Below are positions 39,560 through 49,042 of a stretch of 64,000 nucleotides of DNA, in pieces. Below the pieces are notes generated by a model. The model was not told where the DNA came from, did not search any database, and was given only the letters and a program-made list of their open reading frames with translations. Source of the DNA: an uncultured Brachyspira sp. (lineage in GTDB: Bacteria > Spirochaetota > Brachyspiria > Brachyspirales > Brachyspiraceae); contig NZ_CALXKQ010000016.1 of NCBI RefSeq assembly GCF_944388875.1, positions 1-64,000 on the forward strand, read 5' to 3'. The position numbers were made by a program, and so were the translations under genes. The stretch's first letter is position 1; the number at the start of each line of letters is the position of its first letter.

Positions 39560-40075
39560 TTATGACAGCAGTCCAATCATAGCCTTTTTCTCCCAATTTA
39601 TATCATTATATTGAGGAGAAGGAAAACTATTCCATTTTATATTTTTTTTAGCAACCCAAACTTCTTTAGATTGAAAAACTCCATTAAGCTCCATCCATTT
39701 ATGAAGTCTTTCATAATAAGAAGATTTATAAGCATAAGTGTAATATAGTCTATTATTTTCAACAATATATCCTTCCATAAAAGTAGCCTTTATAGAAGGA
39801 TATCCTGAAAAAATTAACATAAATTTATTCAAATAATCTGTATTACTGTATACAGCCATATTATTATATTTAGCCTTAATAAATATTAATTTCTTTTTAT
39901 TATCTACAATAAGCTCAGCATCATCTTTAAACAAATAATATTTATCAGAATCAACAGTTCTATTTCTAACCAGTTTTACCCATTCATTATCATAAGATAC
40001 TACTTTCTTATTATTGATAAAAAATAAAACTGCAAGAAGCAATATGATGACTAAAATAATAAAAATATATTGCAT
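39560..40075 (-). CDS. membrane-anchored protein, paralogue of its neighbour
   Basis: 171 residues with one N-terminal hydrophobic anchor (residues 2-20). The remainder aligns with the protein encoded upstream: W---V-(R/K)-T-D at the start, (M/V)EGY-(V/I)E at the centre, and a C-terminal VA----(K/D)W-S(F/Y)P-PQ---(I/V)NW block. It keeps the transmembrane anchor where the neighbour has a cleavable signal. The family is not recognised. Confidence 0.6.
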   Translation of the reverse strand: MQYIFIILVIILLLAVLFFINNKKVVSYDNEWVKLVRNRTVDSDKYYLFKDDAELIVDNKKKLIFIKAKYNNMAVYSNTDYLNKFMLIFSGYPSIKATFMEGYIVENNRLYYTYAYKSSYYERLHKWMELNGVFQSKEVWVAKKNIKWNSFPSPQYNDINWEKKAMIGLLS

Positions 40076-40088
40076 TTACAGTTTTTAA

Positions 40089-40622
40089 TTAATATAAATC
40101 TCCTGCATACTCTCCGTCTGCCCAATTAACATCTTCAGGCTGAGGTACTGGATAAGAACTCCAATCAGCATCGGTATTAGCAACCCATCTGTTATTAGTA
40201 TAAACAGAATTGGCTTTTTTCCATGAATCCAATTTACCTTGATAGCTTCTTACATATTTAGAATATCTCATAACTTTTCCCTCTTCAATAGAGTATCCTT
40301 CAACCAAATTAACTCCTAAAGCAGGGGCATTATCATAAAACATAGATATAGGAACCTGATGAGAATAATAAGCATGATTATCTGATCTTGCCCCTACAAA
40401 TTTATACATTTTTATAAGCAGCATAGGAGTTCTTCCTGAAACTAATTCTAAATCTCCTCCAGGTCTTCCCTCATATAATGCCCCTTTCATATCTATTGTC
40501 TTTTTAAAAACAAAACTTGCCCAATTCTTTGAATAATCACTGTCTTTTGTAATGTTTTGTCCATTTAACAAACTAAATGATAATATAAAAAACATTGACA
40601 AAAATACCATTATCTTCTTCAT
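40089..40622 (-). CDS. exported protein, paralogue of its neighbour
   Basis: 177 residues with a signal peptide (residues 1-21, ending SLLNG) and the same core as the 39560 gene, including EGYSIEEGKVMRYSKYVRSY and WVANTDADWSSYPVPQPEDVNW. The two genes are 13 bp apart and probably arose by tandem duplication. Function is unknown; the two may form a periplasmic pair, one soluble and one tethered (inference). Confidence 0.6.
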   Translation of the reverse strand: MKKIMVFLSMFFILSFSLLNGQNITKDSDYSKNWASFVFKKTIDMKGALYEGRPGGDLELVSGRTPMLLIKMYKFVGARSDNHAYYSHQVPISMFYDNAPALGVNLVEGYSIEEGKVMRYSKYVRSYQGKLDSWKKANSVYTNNRWVANTDADWSSYPVPQPEDVNWADGEYAGDLY

Positions 40623-40774
40623 AATTGTATTCTCCTTATTTCATAATTACACCTAATTAATTAAATCAATTAAAGCGTATAAAAGTAAAATAATTATTTT
40701 ATTTTTTTATATTATCGACATTGGAATATTTACTTTAAAAGTAATATGAATATTTTAATTTAAAATGATTTAAA

Positions 40775-41362
40775 TTATTCTGCAAAAACTCTTTGCATTA
40801 TTATATCTGATATATATACAGCCAAATCTTCAACAGAGATGAAACAGTCATTTAAAATCCAATCTGTAAGAACTGATATAAAAGCTCCTGAATAAAAACT
40901 GCCCATAATTCTCATAACATTTTCTTTATCATGACGTATAGTTTTAAAATCTTTTATTCCTTCTATTACATAAGAAGCTAAGTATTCTCTTAAAATTTTA
41001 GTAATACTTCCATCCTTATTATTCTGAAATATTATCTTCAAATATTTTCTATTCAAATAAAAATATTGAAGTATTTTTTCCATTATATCTATATGAGAAT
41101 CTTTTAATTTATTTTCTATTTTATATCTATTTAAATCTTCTAAAAATTTGGCTTCATATTCATCTAACTTTGATTTTAATAGTTCATATTTATCATTGTA
41201 ATAAGTATAGAAAGTGCTTCTATGCATATTTGCCTTTGCACATATATCTATTACTCTAATATCTTCAAAAGGTTTTTCTTCTAATAAAAGACCTAAAGAA
41301 TCTTCAAGTAATTTTTTAGTTTTTCTTACTCTTGCATTATTTTTGTTTGAATCATTTTTCAT
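40775..41362 (-). CDS. TetR-family transcriptional regulator
   Basis: 195 residues. The N-terminal helix-turn-helix is clear: EEKPFEDIRVIDICAKANMH then RSTFYTYYNDKYELL. The C-terminal ligand-sensing domain includes a YFYLNRKYLKIIFQN segment. It is divergent from an RND transporter gene across 329 bp, the classic arrangement of a TetR repressor and its efflux target. The start is the ATG at 41362 with AGGAA upstream rather than the TTG at 41368. Confidence 0.85.
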   Translation of the reverse strand: MKNDSNKNNARVRKTKKLLEDSLGLLLEEKPFEDIRVIDICAKANMHRSTFYTYYNDKYELLKSKLDEYEAKFLEDLNRYKIENKLKDSHIDIMEKILQYFYLNRKYLKIIFQNNKDGSITKILREYLASYVIEGIKDFKTIRHDKENVMRIMGSFYSGAFISVLTDWILNDCFISVEDLAVYISDIIMQRVFAE

Positions 41363-41691
41363 ACACAATGTTCCTATAAACTATAAAAGAAAATAATATT
41401 GTTAATTGATTTCAAATATTATTGACTATGATTATTATATTATAATCTTATAAAATGTAAACTGTTAATATAACAATAATAAATGATAAATGAAAAAAAT
41501 TTATATTATAATCAACACTATAATATTTATGTCTATTAATTAGTCTAAAAATATACTATTTTATAGACATATTTTAATTTATGTCAAAGTAAAAAATAAT
41601 AATTATATTTTTTTATTTTAAGAGGTATAAATTCATATAAAAATTTATATACTATCTTAATAGGAATAATTATTTAGAGATTTTTAATACT
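41363..41691. promoter_or_regulatory. divergent tetR/RND control region with candidate operator
   Basis: This 329-bp AT-rich gap contains the inverted repeat ATGTCTAT (41529-41536) and ATAGACAT (41563-41570), whose arms are separated by 26 bp. It could be a binding site for the divergent TetR protein, although the spacing is wider than usual for one dimer. No other gene is seen in the gap. Confidence 0.35.
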
Positions 41692-44600
41692 ATGAGAAAT
41701 TTAATATATTTTTTTGCAAATAATAGAATGCTGGTAAATATCATAATATTTGTATCTATTATGATAGGACTATATTCGTACTATAATATAGATAAAGAAT
41801 CATTTCCTTCTACAGATTTAGAATTAATGATTTTACAAGTAGTATACCCTGGTGCCTCTCCTTTAGATGTTGAACAAAATGCAGTTATACAAATAGAAGA
41901 TCAATTAAGAACAATATCTGGAATAGATGAATTTACTTCTATAATAACAGAAAATGCAGCAATAATATTTGTGCAATTAGATATGGAAATAGATACAAGC
42001 AAGGCAAAAGACGACATATTCAGAAAAATGCAAAGTGTTCCAGATATGGCAGAAGATGTTGAAACTATAGAAATAACGGATATAAACCCAAAACTTACAT
42101 CTATTTACAAAATAGGAGTTCATTTTAAAAAAGGATTTGAAGGCGATGAAAAAGTTTTATATGATTTCAGTAAAGAATTAGAAAGACAATTAAAATATGT
42201 TGACGGGGTTGCTGATATAACTGTGCAGGGAAGAACAGACCCTGAAGTAAAAATACTTGCTGACCCAAAAAAACTTCAGGAATACTACATCTCTTTAACT
42301 GATATAGTAAACTCTCTTTCTGCAAGAAATATAAGAGCTACAAGCGGAGATTTTAAAAAGCCTCTATATACTGAATTAGAGGAAAATGAAGAAGAAAAAA
42401 CGATAGTAACAATGGGACAATTTGAAAACCCTGTAGAAGCAACTAATGTTGTAGTGCGTTCCACTTTTAACGGACAAAGAGTAAGAATACAGGATTTAGC
42501 AAAAGTTGATAGAGGATTCGTTGAAAAGTCTATATATGTAAGAATAAATAGTATAGAAGGATATTCTCTAAGCATACAAAAAAAAGAAAATGCTGATATA
42601 GTAAAAACTACAGAAAACATTAATAATTTCTTAAAAAATAATCAAAAACTAATACCTGAAAATATTGAAGTTACAACTATGGGAGAAACTTCAAGGATGG
42701 TATTAGCACTTACAAATGTGGCAACTAGCAATTTGATATTTGGATTTATAATAATACTTATAGTTCTAATAATATTTTTAGATTTCAAAAGTGCATTATT
42801 TACAAGCATTGGAATGATAGTTGTAATATTTATAACATTCTCATATATTAATTTTTCTGATTTAACTTTTAATATAATATCGCTTGCAGGAATAATTACT
42901 GTAATAGGTATGGTTGTTGATAACAGCATTGTAGTATGCGAAAATATATACGATTTCCAAAAATCAGGAAAAACTGGATTGGATGGTACTGTTGATGCTG
43001 TTAAGGATGTCGTAAATCCTATAATGGTTGCTACCATGACTACAGTTGTTGCATTTATGCCAATGCTTCTAACTAAGGATGTTGTAGGTAAATTAATAGC
43101 TCCTTTCCCAAAAGTTGTAGTGGTGGCATTACTTGCTAGTTTGTTTCAGGCAATATTTTTACTTCCAAATAACTTGCAGGATAAAACGAATAAAAAATTA
43201 GCATTCTTAAAAAAGATTAAAAATCCTCTGGACTTTGATAAAGAAAAACTTTTCAATGCTATGAAAAATCCTTTTAATAAAGCATTAAAGACATTATTAA
43301 AATTCAGATATTTAGTAGTTTTATTTTTTATAGTTCTTTTAATATTTTCATTCTTTTTGGCTAAAGAAAGCCTGCAGAAGTTCATACTTATATATGATAC
43401 AAGCTCTGACAGTATAATGATAAATATTGACTCAGGTATAGGAAACTCTATAAAGAATACTATGAAGTATGTTGAGGAAATAGAGAATGTTATATACAAA
43501 TCGGTTGATCCTAAAAACTTAATAGCAGTCAATAGCGTTGTAGGAAAACAGGTAAATCAGAATATAGTTGATATATCAGAAGAATCAGCTAATCTTGCAG
43601 GCATAACAGTTTATCTTATATCATCAACAGAAAGAAAGAAAACAGCTTATGATATAATGGATGATATAAATAGAGAATTAGAGAAAACAACTTTAAGACA
43701 GCAGTTGGATGCTTTAATGGTATCAGTAAAACTTCCTATGGACCCTGGCAAAGCTGTGGATATAAAAATAGTTGGAAATGATATAAACAAAACCAGAAAG
43801 GTAAGAGATGAAGTAAAGGAATATTTGCTTAGTTTAGACGGAGTAATAAACTATTATGATGATGATAAAATAGGCAAAGATGAACTTAGAGTTATATTTA
43901 ATTATGATGAAATAGCACAATTAGGAATGAATGTAGCTAATGTTGCAAATGAATTAAGAACAGCATATAGCGGAACAGTTGCTACATATATTCAGGAACT
44001 AGATTATAGACTGGATTTCAGGGTTCAATTGGATAGAAATTATATATTTGACACAAATGTATTGAATAATCTTGTTATACCTAATACATACAATAGACTT
44101 TTATATTTAAAAAATGTTGCAAACATAATTAACACAAACGGCGTATCTGCTATTAGGCATTATAACGGACAAAGATGCATAACAATAACAGCAGATTTAA
44201 TCCAAGGAAAAAATACATCAATACAAGTTATGTTTGCTGTAAAGAATAAATTTAAAGATATAAGTCAAAGATATCCCGGTATAATAATAGGTTTCGGAGG
44301 AGAGGCGGATCAAACTGTAGGAGCATTGGACGGACTAGCATCTACATTATTAATAGCTATAGTTTTGATATATTTAATACTATTACTGCAATTTAAAAAA
44401 TTCATTCAGCCTTTGATGATAATGTTTTTGATACCATTCACATTAACAGGAGTATTTATAGCATTCTATATTCACGGAATGCCTATGTCATTTATAGGAT
44501 TTATAGGAATAGTTGGATTATGCGGAGTTCTTGTTAATGACGGAATAATAATGATAGATTTAATAAACAAAATCATAGAAGTGGGAAAAACTGATTCAGA

Positions 44601-44865
44601 AGCATTAAGCAATCCTAAAAAATTTGCATTCAATTCTATAGTAGAAGGTGCAACTCAAAGACTTCTTCCTATATTTTTAACTACAATAACAACAGTAGGA
44701 GGGCTTCTTCCAACAGTTTATGGTATAGGAGGACGTGCTGACTTGATAGTACCTATAGTTATGAGTTTGGCTTACGGACTTATATTCTCTACTCTTATAA
44801 CTTTAATATTTTTACCATGTGTATTTATGATAGCTGTAGATTTAAAACTTATAAAATTAAAATAA
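41692..44865 (+). CDS. RND-family efflux transporter (AcrB-like)
   Basis: 1057 residues with the RND layout: an N-terminal helix, a periplasmic loop opening PGASPLDVEQNAVIQIEDQL, membrane helices at ~340-500, a second large loop, and helices at ~880-1050. The proton-relay segment GMVVDNSIVVCENIYDF keeps one Asp where AcrB has two, and GVLVNDGIIMIDL is the second-half counterpart. It should export drugs, lipids or other hydrophobic compounds. No membrane-fusion protein or outer-membrane channel gene is adjacent. Confidence 0.88.
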   Translation: MRNLIYFFANNRMLVNIIIFVSIMIGLYSYYNIDKESFPSTDLELMILQVVYPGASPLDVEQNAVIQIEDQLRTISGIDEFTSIITENAAIIFVQLDMEIDTSKAKDDIFRKMQSVPDMAEDVETIEITDINPKLTSIYKIGVHFKKGFEGDEKVLYDFSKELERQLKYVDGVADITVQGRTDPEVKILADPKKLQEYYISLTDIVNSLSARNIRATSGDFKKPLYTELEENEEEKTIVTMGQFENPVEATNVVVRSTFNGQRVRIQDLAKVDRGFVEKSIYVRINSIEGYSLSIQKKENADIVKTTENINNFLKNNQKLIPENIEVTTMGETSRMVLALTNVATSNLIFGFIIILIVLIIFLDFKSALFTSIGMIVVIFITFSYINFSDLTFNIISLAGIITVIGMVVDNSIVVCENIYDFQKSGKTGLDGTVDAVKDVVNPIMVATMTTVVAFMPMLLTKDVVGKLIAPFPKVVVVALLASLFQAIFLLPNNLQDKTNKKLAFLKKIKNPLDFDKEKLFNAMKNPFNKALKTLLKFRYLVVLFFIVLLIFSFFLAKESLQKFILIYDTSSDSIMINIDSGIGNSIKNTMKYVEEIENVIYKSVDPKNLIAVNSVVGKQVNQNIVDISEESANLAGITVYLISSTERKKTAYDIMDDINRELEKTTLRQQLDALMVSVKLPMDPGKAVDIKIVGNDINKTRKVRDEVKEYLLSLDGVINYYDDDKIGKDELRVIFNYDEIAQLGMNVANVANELRTAYSGTVATYIQELDYRLDFRVQLDRNYIFDTNVLNNLVIPNTYNRLLYLKNVANIINTNGVSAIRHYNGQRCITITADLIQGKNTSIQVMFAVKNKFKDISQRYPGIIIGFGGEADQTVGALDGLASTLLIAIVLIYLILLLQFKKFIQPLMIMFLIPFTLTGVFIAFYIHGMPMSFIGFIGIVGLCGVLVNDGIIMIDLINKIIEVGKTDSEALSNPKKFAFNSIVEGATQRLLPIFLTTITTVGGLLPTVYGIGGRADLIVPIVMSLAYGLIFSTLITLIFLPCVFMIAVDLKLIKLK

Positions 44866-44879
44866 TTAATGTATTGAAA

Positions 44880-45608
44880 TTAATTATTATCAAACCTTGA
44901 TTCAGCAAGCTTATCATAAAGTCTTTTAGACATCACCTCTACAGTAATGAATGTCATTCCGCCTGATATTACTCCGCCTGCTATAGGTATAATCTTAGAA
45001 ACTGTTTTTGCTGCTAAGTTTTTCGTTAATCTTATACCAAGTGCTTTTAAAATACTCTTTATCATTTGATATCCTACAACTTTTGTTAAAGCTATCTTAG
45101 GAATTTCTTTTAAAGCAACTCCTGATAAATACTTAGCAAGTGTTTTTAATGCCATTGCAGCCTGAGATTCTCCAAACATAACACCCAAATATATCAATAC
45201 TATATTAGCTTCTTCATCAGTCATATCATTAGAATCCGAAAAACCAGGCATTCCAGATAAATATGCTAACTTCTGAACAATTCTCATACAATGACCCATA
45301 AACTGGCTTAAATCTGCAGGTATAGTACCAGCCATGGCAACTCCTCCAGGTAATCCTGTTAAAAATGAAATAGCTGACGCTTTTGTTCTCTCATAAGAGA
45401 TTGCAAATTTAGCTTTCTTTTCTATAACATCTATAGGAACTCCTGCTTCGTAAGGACCTTTTTCTAAAATATCATCCATTATATGATAATAATCTTTAGA
45501 AAATTCTTTCCTTAAATAATCTTCCCTGCTAACTTTTACTAACGGTAAATTTGATGTGGTTTTAATTAATGTAATAACTTGTTCATCTGTTATCTGCGGC
45601 ATTCCCAT
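44880..45608 (-). CDS. EcsC-like protein
   Basis: 242 residues with hydrophobic helices and the ATAA-type IPADLSQFMGHCMRIVQKLAYLSGMP segment characteristic of EcsC-domain proteins, followed by further hydrophobic Gly-rich segments near residues 200-225. The family has no settled function; B. subtilis EcsC accompanies an ABC transporter, which is not the case here. It is convergent with the RND gene (14 bp) and has its own TTGACT-16-TATAAT promoter about 50 bp upstream. Confidence 0.6.
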   Translation of the reverse strand: MGMPQITDEQVITLIKTTSNLPLVKVSREDYLRKEFSKDYYHIMDDILEKGPYEAGVPIDVIEKKAKFAISYERTKASAISFLTGLPGGVAMAGTIPADLSQFMGHCMRIVQKLAYLSGMPGFSDSNDMTDEEANIVLIYLGVMFGESQAAMALKTLAKYLSGVALKEIPKIALTKVVGYQMIKSILKALGIRLTKNLAAKTVSKIIPIAGGVISGGMTFITVEVMSKRLYDKLAESRFDNN

Positions 45609-45780
45609 AAAATACTCCTAATAAAAATCACGTTCTATTATAATATAATACAAATAAAAGTCAATAACATTATTATTTTTTACATATTTATTGTTATAAA
45701 ATAATAATATACTTTAAAAAAAATTATTATATAATATAATGAAAAAAATAAAATTTATTAAGGAAAATAAACTACAATAG

Positions 45781-47835
45781 ATGGGAAATTTTAAAATAGA
45801 ATCCAATTTCAAACCATCTGGAGATCAAATTACCGCAATAGAATCTCTAGTAAAAGGACTTGAAAATAAAAATAAATATCAAACTCTTTTGGGAGTTACA
45901 GCAAGCGGAAAAACTTTTACTATAGCAAATGTTATAGAAAAAGCAAACAGACCCACTCTTGTAATGTCGCATAATAAAACTTTGGCAGCTCAGCTTTACA
46001 GAGAACTTAAAGATTTTTTTCCTAATAATGCTGTAGAATACTTTGTTTCATATTATGATTATTATCAACCTGAAGCCTATGTACCTGCTAAAGATTTATA
46101 TATTGATAAAGATGCTTCAGTTAATGATGAGATTGACAGATTAAGGCTTAAGGCAACTACTTCGCTTCTGGAAAGACGTGATGTTATAATAGTGGCTTCT
46201 GTTTCATGTATATATGGTTTGGGTTCTCCTGAAGATTACAGAAAACTATACATATCAATAGAAAAAGACGGAGAATATGACAGAGATGAAATTATAGAAA
46301 AATTAGTTTCCATTCAGTATGAACGTGTTAAAGATGTACTTGAACGTGCAAAATTTAAGGTAATAGGTGATACACTAGAAATAATGAGTGCCTATTCTGA
46401 TGAGGTTATAAGAATAGAATTTTTTGGGGATACAGTAGAGCGTATAATAAAAATTAATCCTATTACAAGACAAAAACTAGCAGAGCAGGAAAGAGTTGTA
46501 ATATACCCTGCCAAACACTTTGTCACAGGCGGGGAAAAGCTGGCGGCTGGTATCAAATTAATAGAAGAAGAACTTGAGGAGCAATATAATAAATTCAAAT
46601 CTGAAGGAAAGTTAGTAGAAGCAGAACGTATATACGGAAGAACTAAATATGATTTAGAAATGCTTAGAGAGGTTGGATACTGTGCTGGAATAGAAAACTA
46701 CTCAAGACCATTATCAGGACGTAAAGAAGGAGACAGACCTGCTTGTTTAATAGACTATTTTCCAAAAGATTTTTTAACTATTATAGATGAATCGCATGTG
46801 AGCGTGCCTCAGATTAGAGGAATGTTTTTTGGTGACAGAAGCAGAAAAGAAACTTTAGTTAAATACGGATTCAGACTTCCTTCTGCACTTGATAACAGAC
46901 CTTTATTTTTTGAAGAGTTTGAAAAGCTCACCAATGATACAATATATATAAGTGCTACGCCTGCTGAATATGAACTTAAAAAAAGCAGTCAGGTTGTAGA
47001 GCAGATAATAAGACCTACAGGACTTCTCGATCCTATTATAGAAGTATATCCTATTGACGGACAAATTGATAAAATACTTGAAGAAATTAGAAAAACTGTT
47101 TCAAATAATGAAAGAATATTTATAACCACACTCACAAAAAAAATGGCTGAAGACCTCACAAAATATTTAAATGAAAACGGAGTTAGAACTCGTTATCTGC
47201 ATTCTGATATTCAAACTGTTGAACGTGTAGAGATAATAAGAGATTTAAGACTAGGTGCTTTTGATGTACTTGTAGGTATAAATCTCTTAAGAGAGGGACT
47301 TGATGTACCCGAAGTATCTTTGATATTAATACTTGATGCAGACAAAACAGGTTTTTTAAGAAATACAACCACCCTAATACAGACTATAGGACGTGCTGCT
47401 AGAAATGCTAATGGCAGAGTTATAATGTTTGCTGACAGTATAAGCGATGCTATGAAAGTGGCAATAGAGGAAACAGAAAGAAGAAGAAAAATACAGATGG
47501 AGTACAATAAAGAGCATAATATTACTCCGAAAACTATTATCAAAAAAATACAGGACATAATAGAAAGAGAAGAAAAAGTTGAAACTTCTTATGAACTTCA
47601 TTTTGATTTCAGACGCTTTAATGAGAGGGTAAAAATTGACCCTAAACAGCAAAGCGATGATTATATAAAAGAGCTTGAAAAAGAAATGAAAAGAGCTTCT
47701 GACAGTTTAGAATTTGAAAAAGCTATTGAGATAAGAGAAAAAATTAATCAGCTTAAACAATTAAAGCCTACTAAGAAAAATGTACATAAGAATATAACTT
47801 CAAAAAATCCTAATGGAAAAAAGAGTAAAAAATAA
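45781..47835 (+). CDS. uvrB: excinuclease ABC subunit B
   Basis: 684 residues with the helicase-like motifs of Uvr[11 protein letters not shown] (Walker A), the beta-hairpin region [20 protein letters not shown] (motif II), ISATPAEYE, and QTIGRAARN (motif VI). A C-terminal UVR motif ([22 protein letters not shown]) binds UvrC. UvrB verifies DNA damage in nucleotide excision repair. It is complete and stands alone. Confidence 0.97.
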   Translation: MGNFKIESNFKPSGDQITAIESLVKGLENKNKYQTLLGVTASGKTFTIANVIEKANRPTLVMSHNKTLAAQLYRELKDFFPNNAVEYFVSYYDYYQPEAYVPAKDLYIDKDASVNDEIDRLRLKATTSLLERRDVIIVASVSCIYGLGSPEDYRKLYISIEKDGEYDRDEIIEKLVSIQYERVKDVLERAKFKVIGDTLEIMSAYSDEVIRIEFFGDTVERIIKINPITRQKLAEQERVVIYPAKHFVTGGEKLAAGIKLIEEELEEQYNKFKSEGKLVEAERIYGRTKYDLEMLREVGYCAGIENYSRPLSGRKEGDRPACLIDYFPKDFLTIIDESHVSVPQIRGMFFGDRSRKETLVKYGFRLPSALDNRPLFFEEFEKLTNDTIYISATPAEYELKKSSQVVEQIIRPTGLLDPIIEVYPIDGQIDKILEEIRKTVSNNERIFITTLTKKMAEDLTKYLNENGVRTRYLHSDIQTVERVEIIRDLRLGAFDVLVGINLLREGLDVPEVSLILILDADKTGFLRNTTTLIQTIGRAARNANGRVIMFADSISDAMKVAIEETERRRKIQMEYNKEHNITPKTIIKKIQDIIEREEKVETSYELHFDFRRFNERVKIDPKQQSDDYIKELEKEMKRASDSLEFEKAIEIREKINQLKQLKPTKKNVHKNITSKNPNGKKSKK

Positions 47836-47850
47836 ATTAATATAATTATA

Positions 47851-48195
47851 TTATTTAAATACAATCATATCCTTATCAGAAAAGGCTTTTTTTAAATCAT
47901 CATCTATATCTTTAGATTTAAACATTACAGATAAATTATCATCAATTAAAACTTCTTTTTTCTCATTATTATATAATGTACATATTATTTTATAATAATC
48001 TCTATCTTTTGATATTGTAGAAACAGCTAAAATATTGGCATCAGATTTTAGATTTTCCATAATATCTTCACTCTTAAAAAATGTTATCAAGTCCTCCATT
48101 TTTAGTATATCTTTTTCTACCACATTTTTTAAATAATCCTCTTTATTAAGAAAAGGGAAAAAACTTAAAATTTTTTTTACTATTTTATACAGCAT
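47851..48195 (-). CDS. small protein with KDMIVFK C terminus (AAA+ locus, last gene)
   Basis: 114 residues. An N-terminal basic, aromatic helix (LYKIVKKILSFFPFL) is followed by a mixed domain ending DIDDDLKKAFSDKDMIVFK. The last ~20 residues match the ends of the next two upstream proteins. AAGGT precedes the ATG. It is the last of a run of minus-strand genes behind the AAA+ ATPase. No family is recognised. Confidence 0.6.
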   Translation of the reverse strand: MLYKIVKKILSFFPFLNKEDYLKNVVEKDILKMEDLITFFKSEDIMENLKSDANILAVSTISKDRDYYKIICTLYNNEKKEVLIDDNLSVMFKSKDIDDDLKKAFSDKDMIVFK

Positions 48196-48213
48196 ATTTT
48201 TTATACCTTAAAC

Positions 48214-48543
48214 TTATTGCAATATTATCATATCCTTATTACCAAATGCTCTTCTAGTTTCACTGTCTAAATCCTCAGCTTCTATACCAACCGCATCCTC
48301 CTCATAATCAATAACTTCCCCTCTATTTTTATCATATAAACAATTTATAACATTGACATTCCCATCCTCAAGATTTTGCTTAATAGTAGTTGCTAAAACA
48401 TTTTTATCCTGCTGCAGTTTCTGCATTCTATTTCTATTTTTAAAGAAACTGAATATATTTTTTACAAAACTAACAATCTGAACAAATATGTGTTTAATAA
48501 AATCCCATATAGAACTTATTATCTCAAATATAAAAGAAAACAT
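48214..48543 (-). CDS. small protein with KDMIILQ C terminus (AAA+ locus)
   Basis: 109 residues. The first ~38 residues form a hydrophobic/aromatic stretch (FSFIFEIISSIWDFIKHIF and onward) able to be a membrane-inserting helix. Then come NLEDGNVNVINCLYD and an acidic tail EAEDLDSETRRAFGNKDMIILQ. A similar NL---N-N(V/Y)--- segment occurs in the AAA+ tail and in the first protein of the locus. GGAG lies upstream of the ATG. Confidence 0.6.
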   Translation of the reverse strand: MFSFIFEIISSIWDFIKHIFVQIVSFVKNIFSFFKNRNRMQKLQQDKNVLATTIKQNLEDGNVNVINCLYDKNRGEVIDYEEDAVGIEAEDLDSETRRAFGNKDMIILQ

Positions 48544-48562
48544 ATAATATTACTCCGATTAA

Positions 48563-49015
48563 TTACTTCAACACAATCATATCTTTATTACCAAATTGAT
48601 TTATCAAATTATTATCCAACTTATTTGTATAAATAAGCCAGCGTTTAGAACCGCCATCTAAAATAGGTTCATTCTTATTATCTATAAAACATATATGAAT
48701 TTCATATTTAAACTTTATACTTTTATCAATATTATTTTTATTCAAAATACAAGCTGATGCATTCTTTTTAGGATTAAATTCTGATTTAACTAATTCTATG
48801 CATTTTTCTAATGTTAATTCTTCTAATTCTAATTCCTCAAGATTCCAAGATTTCTTTAATTCTTCTATAAGTTTTTCTTCAGGTACTCCATTAAACTCAT
48901 CACCTAAATTAAGTTTTTCCAATATATCTTTTATACTATCACCTAATTTAACAGTAAATTCTTCTAACTATTTTTTTAATTTTGTTAATGAATTTTTATC
49001 AAAATTATATTGCAT
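48563..49015 (-). pseudogene. small KDMIVLK-tail protein gene interrupted by an early amber codon
   Basis: The natural start appears to be ATG 49015 with GGAGAT upstream, reading MQYNFDKNSLTKLKK. Codon 16 is TAG (48970-48968) and the same frame then continues for another 134 residues to 48563, ending NQFGNKDMIVLK. A downstream TTG at 48922 could restart a 119-residue form. The post-amber part shares its C-terminal signature with the two genes downstream, so it was recently coding. Nonsense mutation, sequencing error or read-through cannot be separated here. Confidence 0.6.
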
Positions 49016-49042
49016 TTTTATATCTCCATTATTAATTTATAT

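Noticed and set aside
42285-43532. Several minus-strand ORFs of 111-131 codons within the RND gene
   Set aside because: They are antisense shadows of a well-supported membrane transporter, with hydrophobic low-complexity products and no ribosome sites.
47183-47652. Three overlapping minus-strand ORFs within uvrB
   Set aside because: Antisense to strongly conserved uvrB motifs; no independent support.
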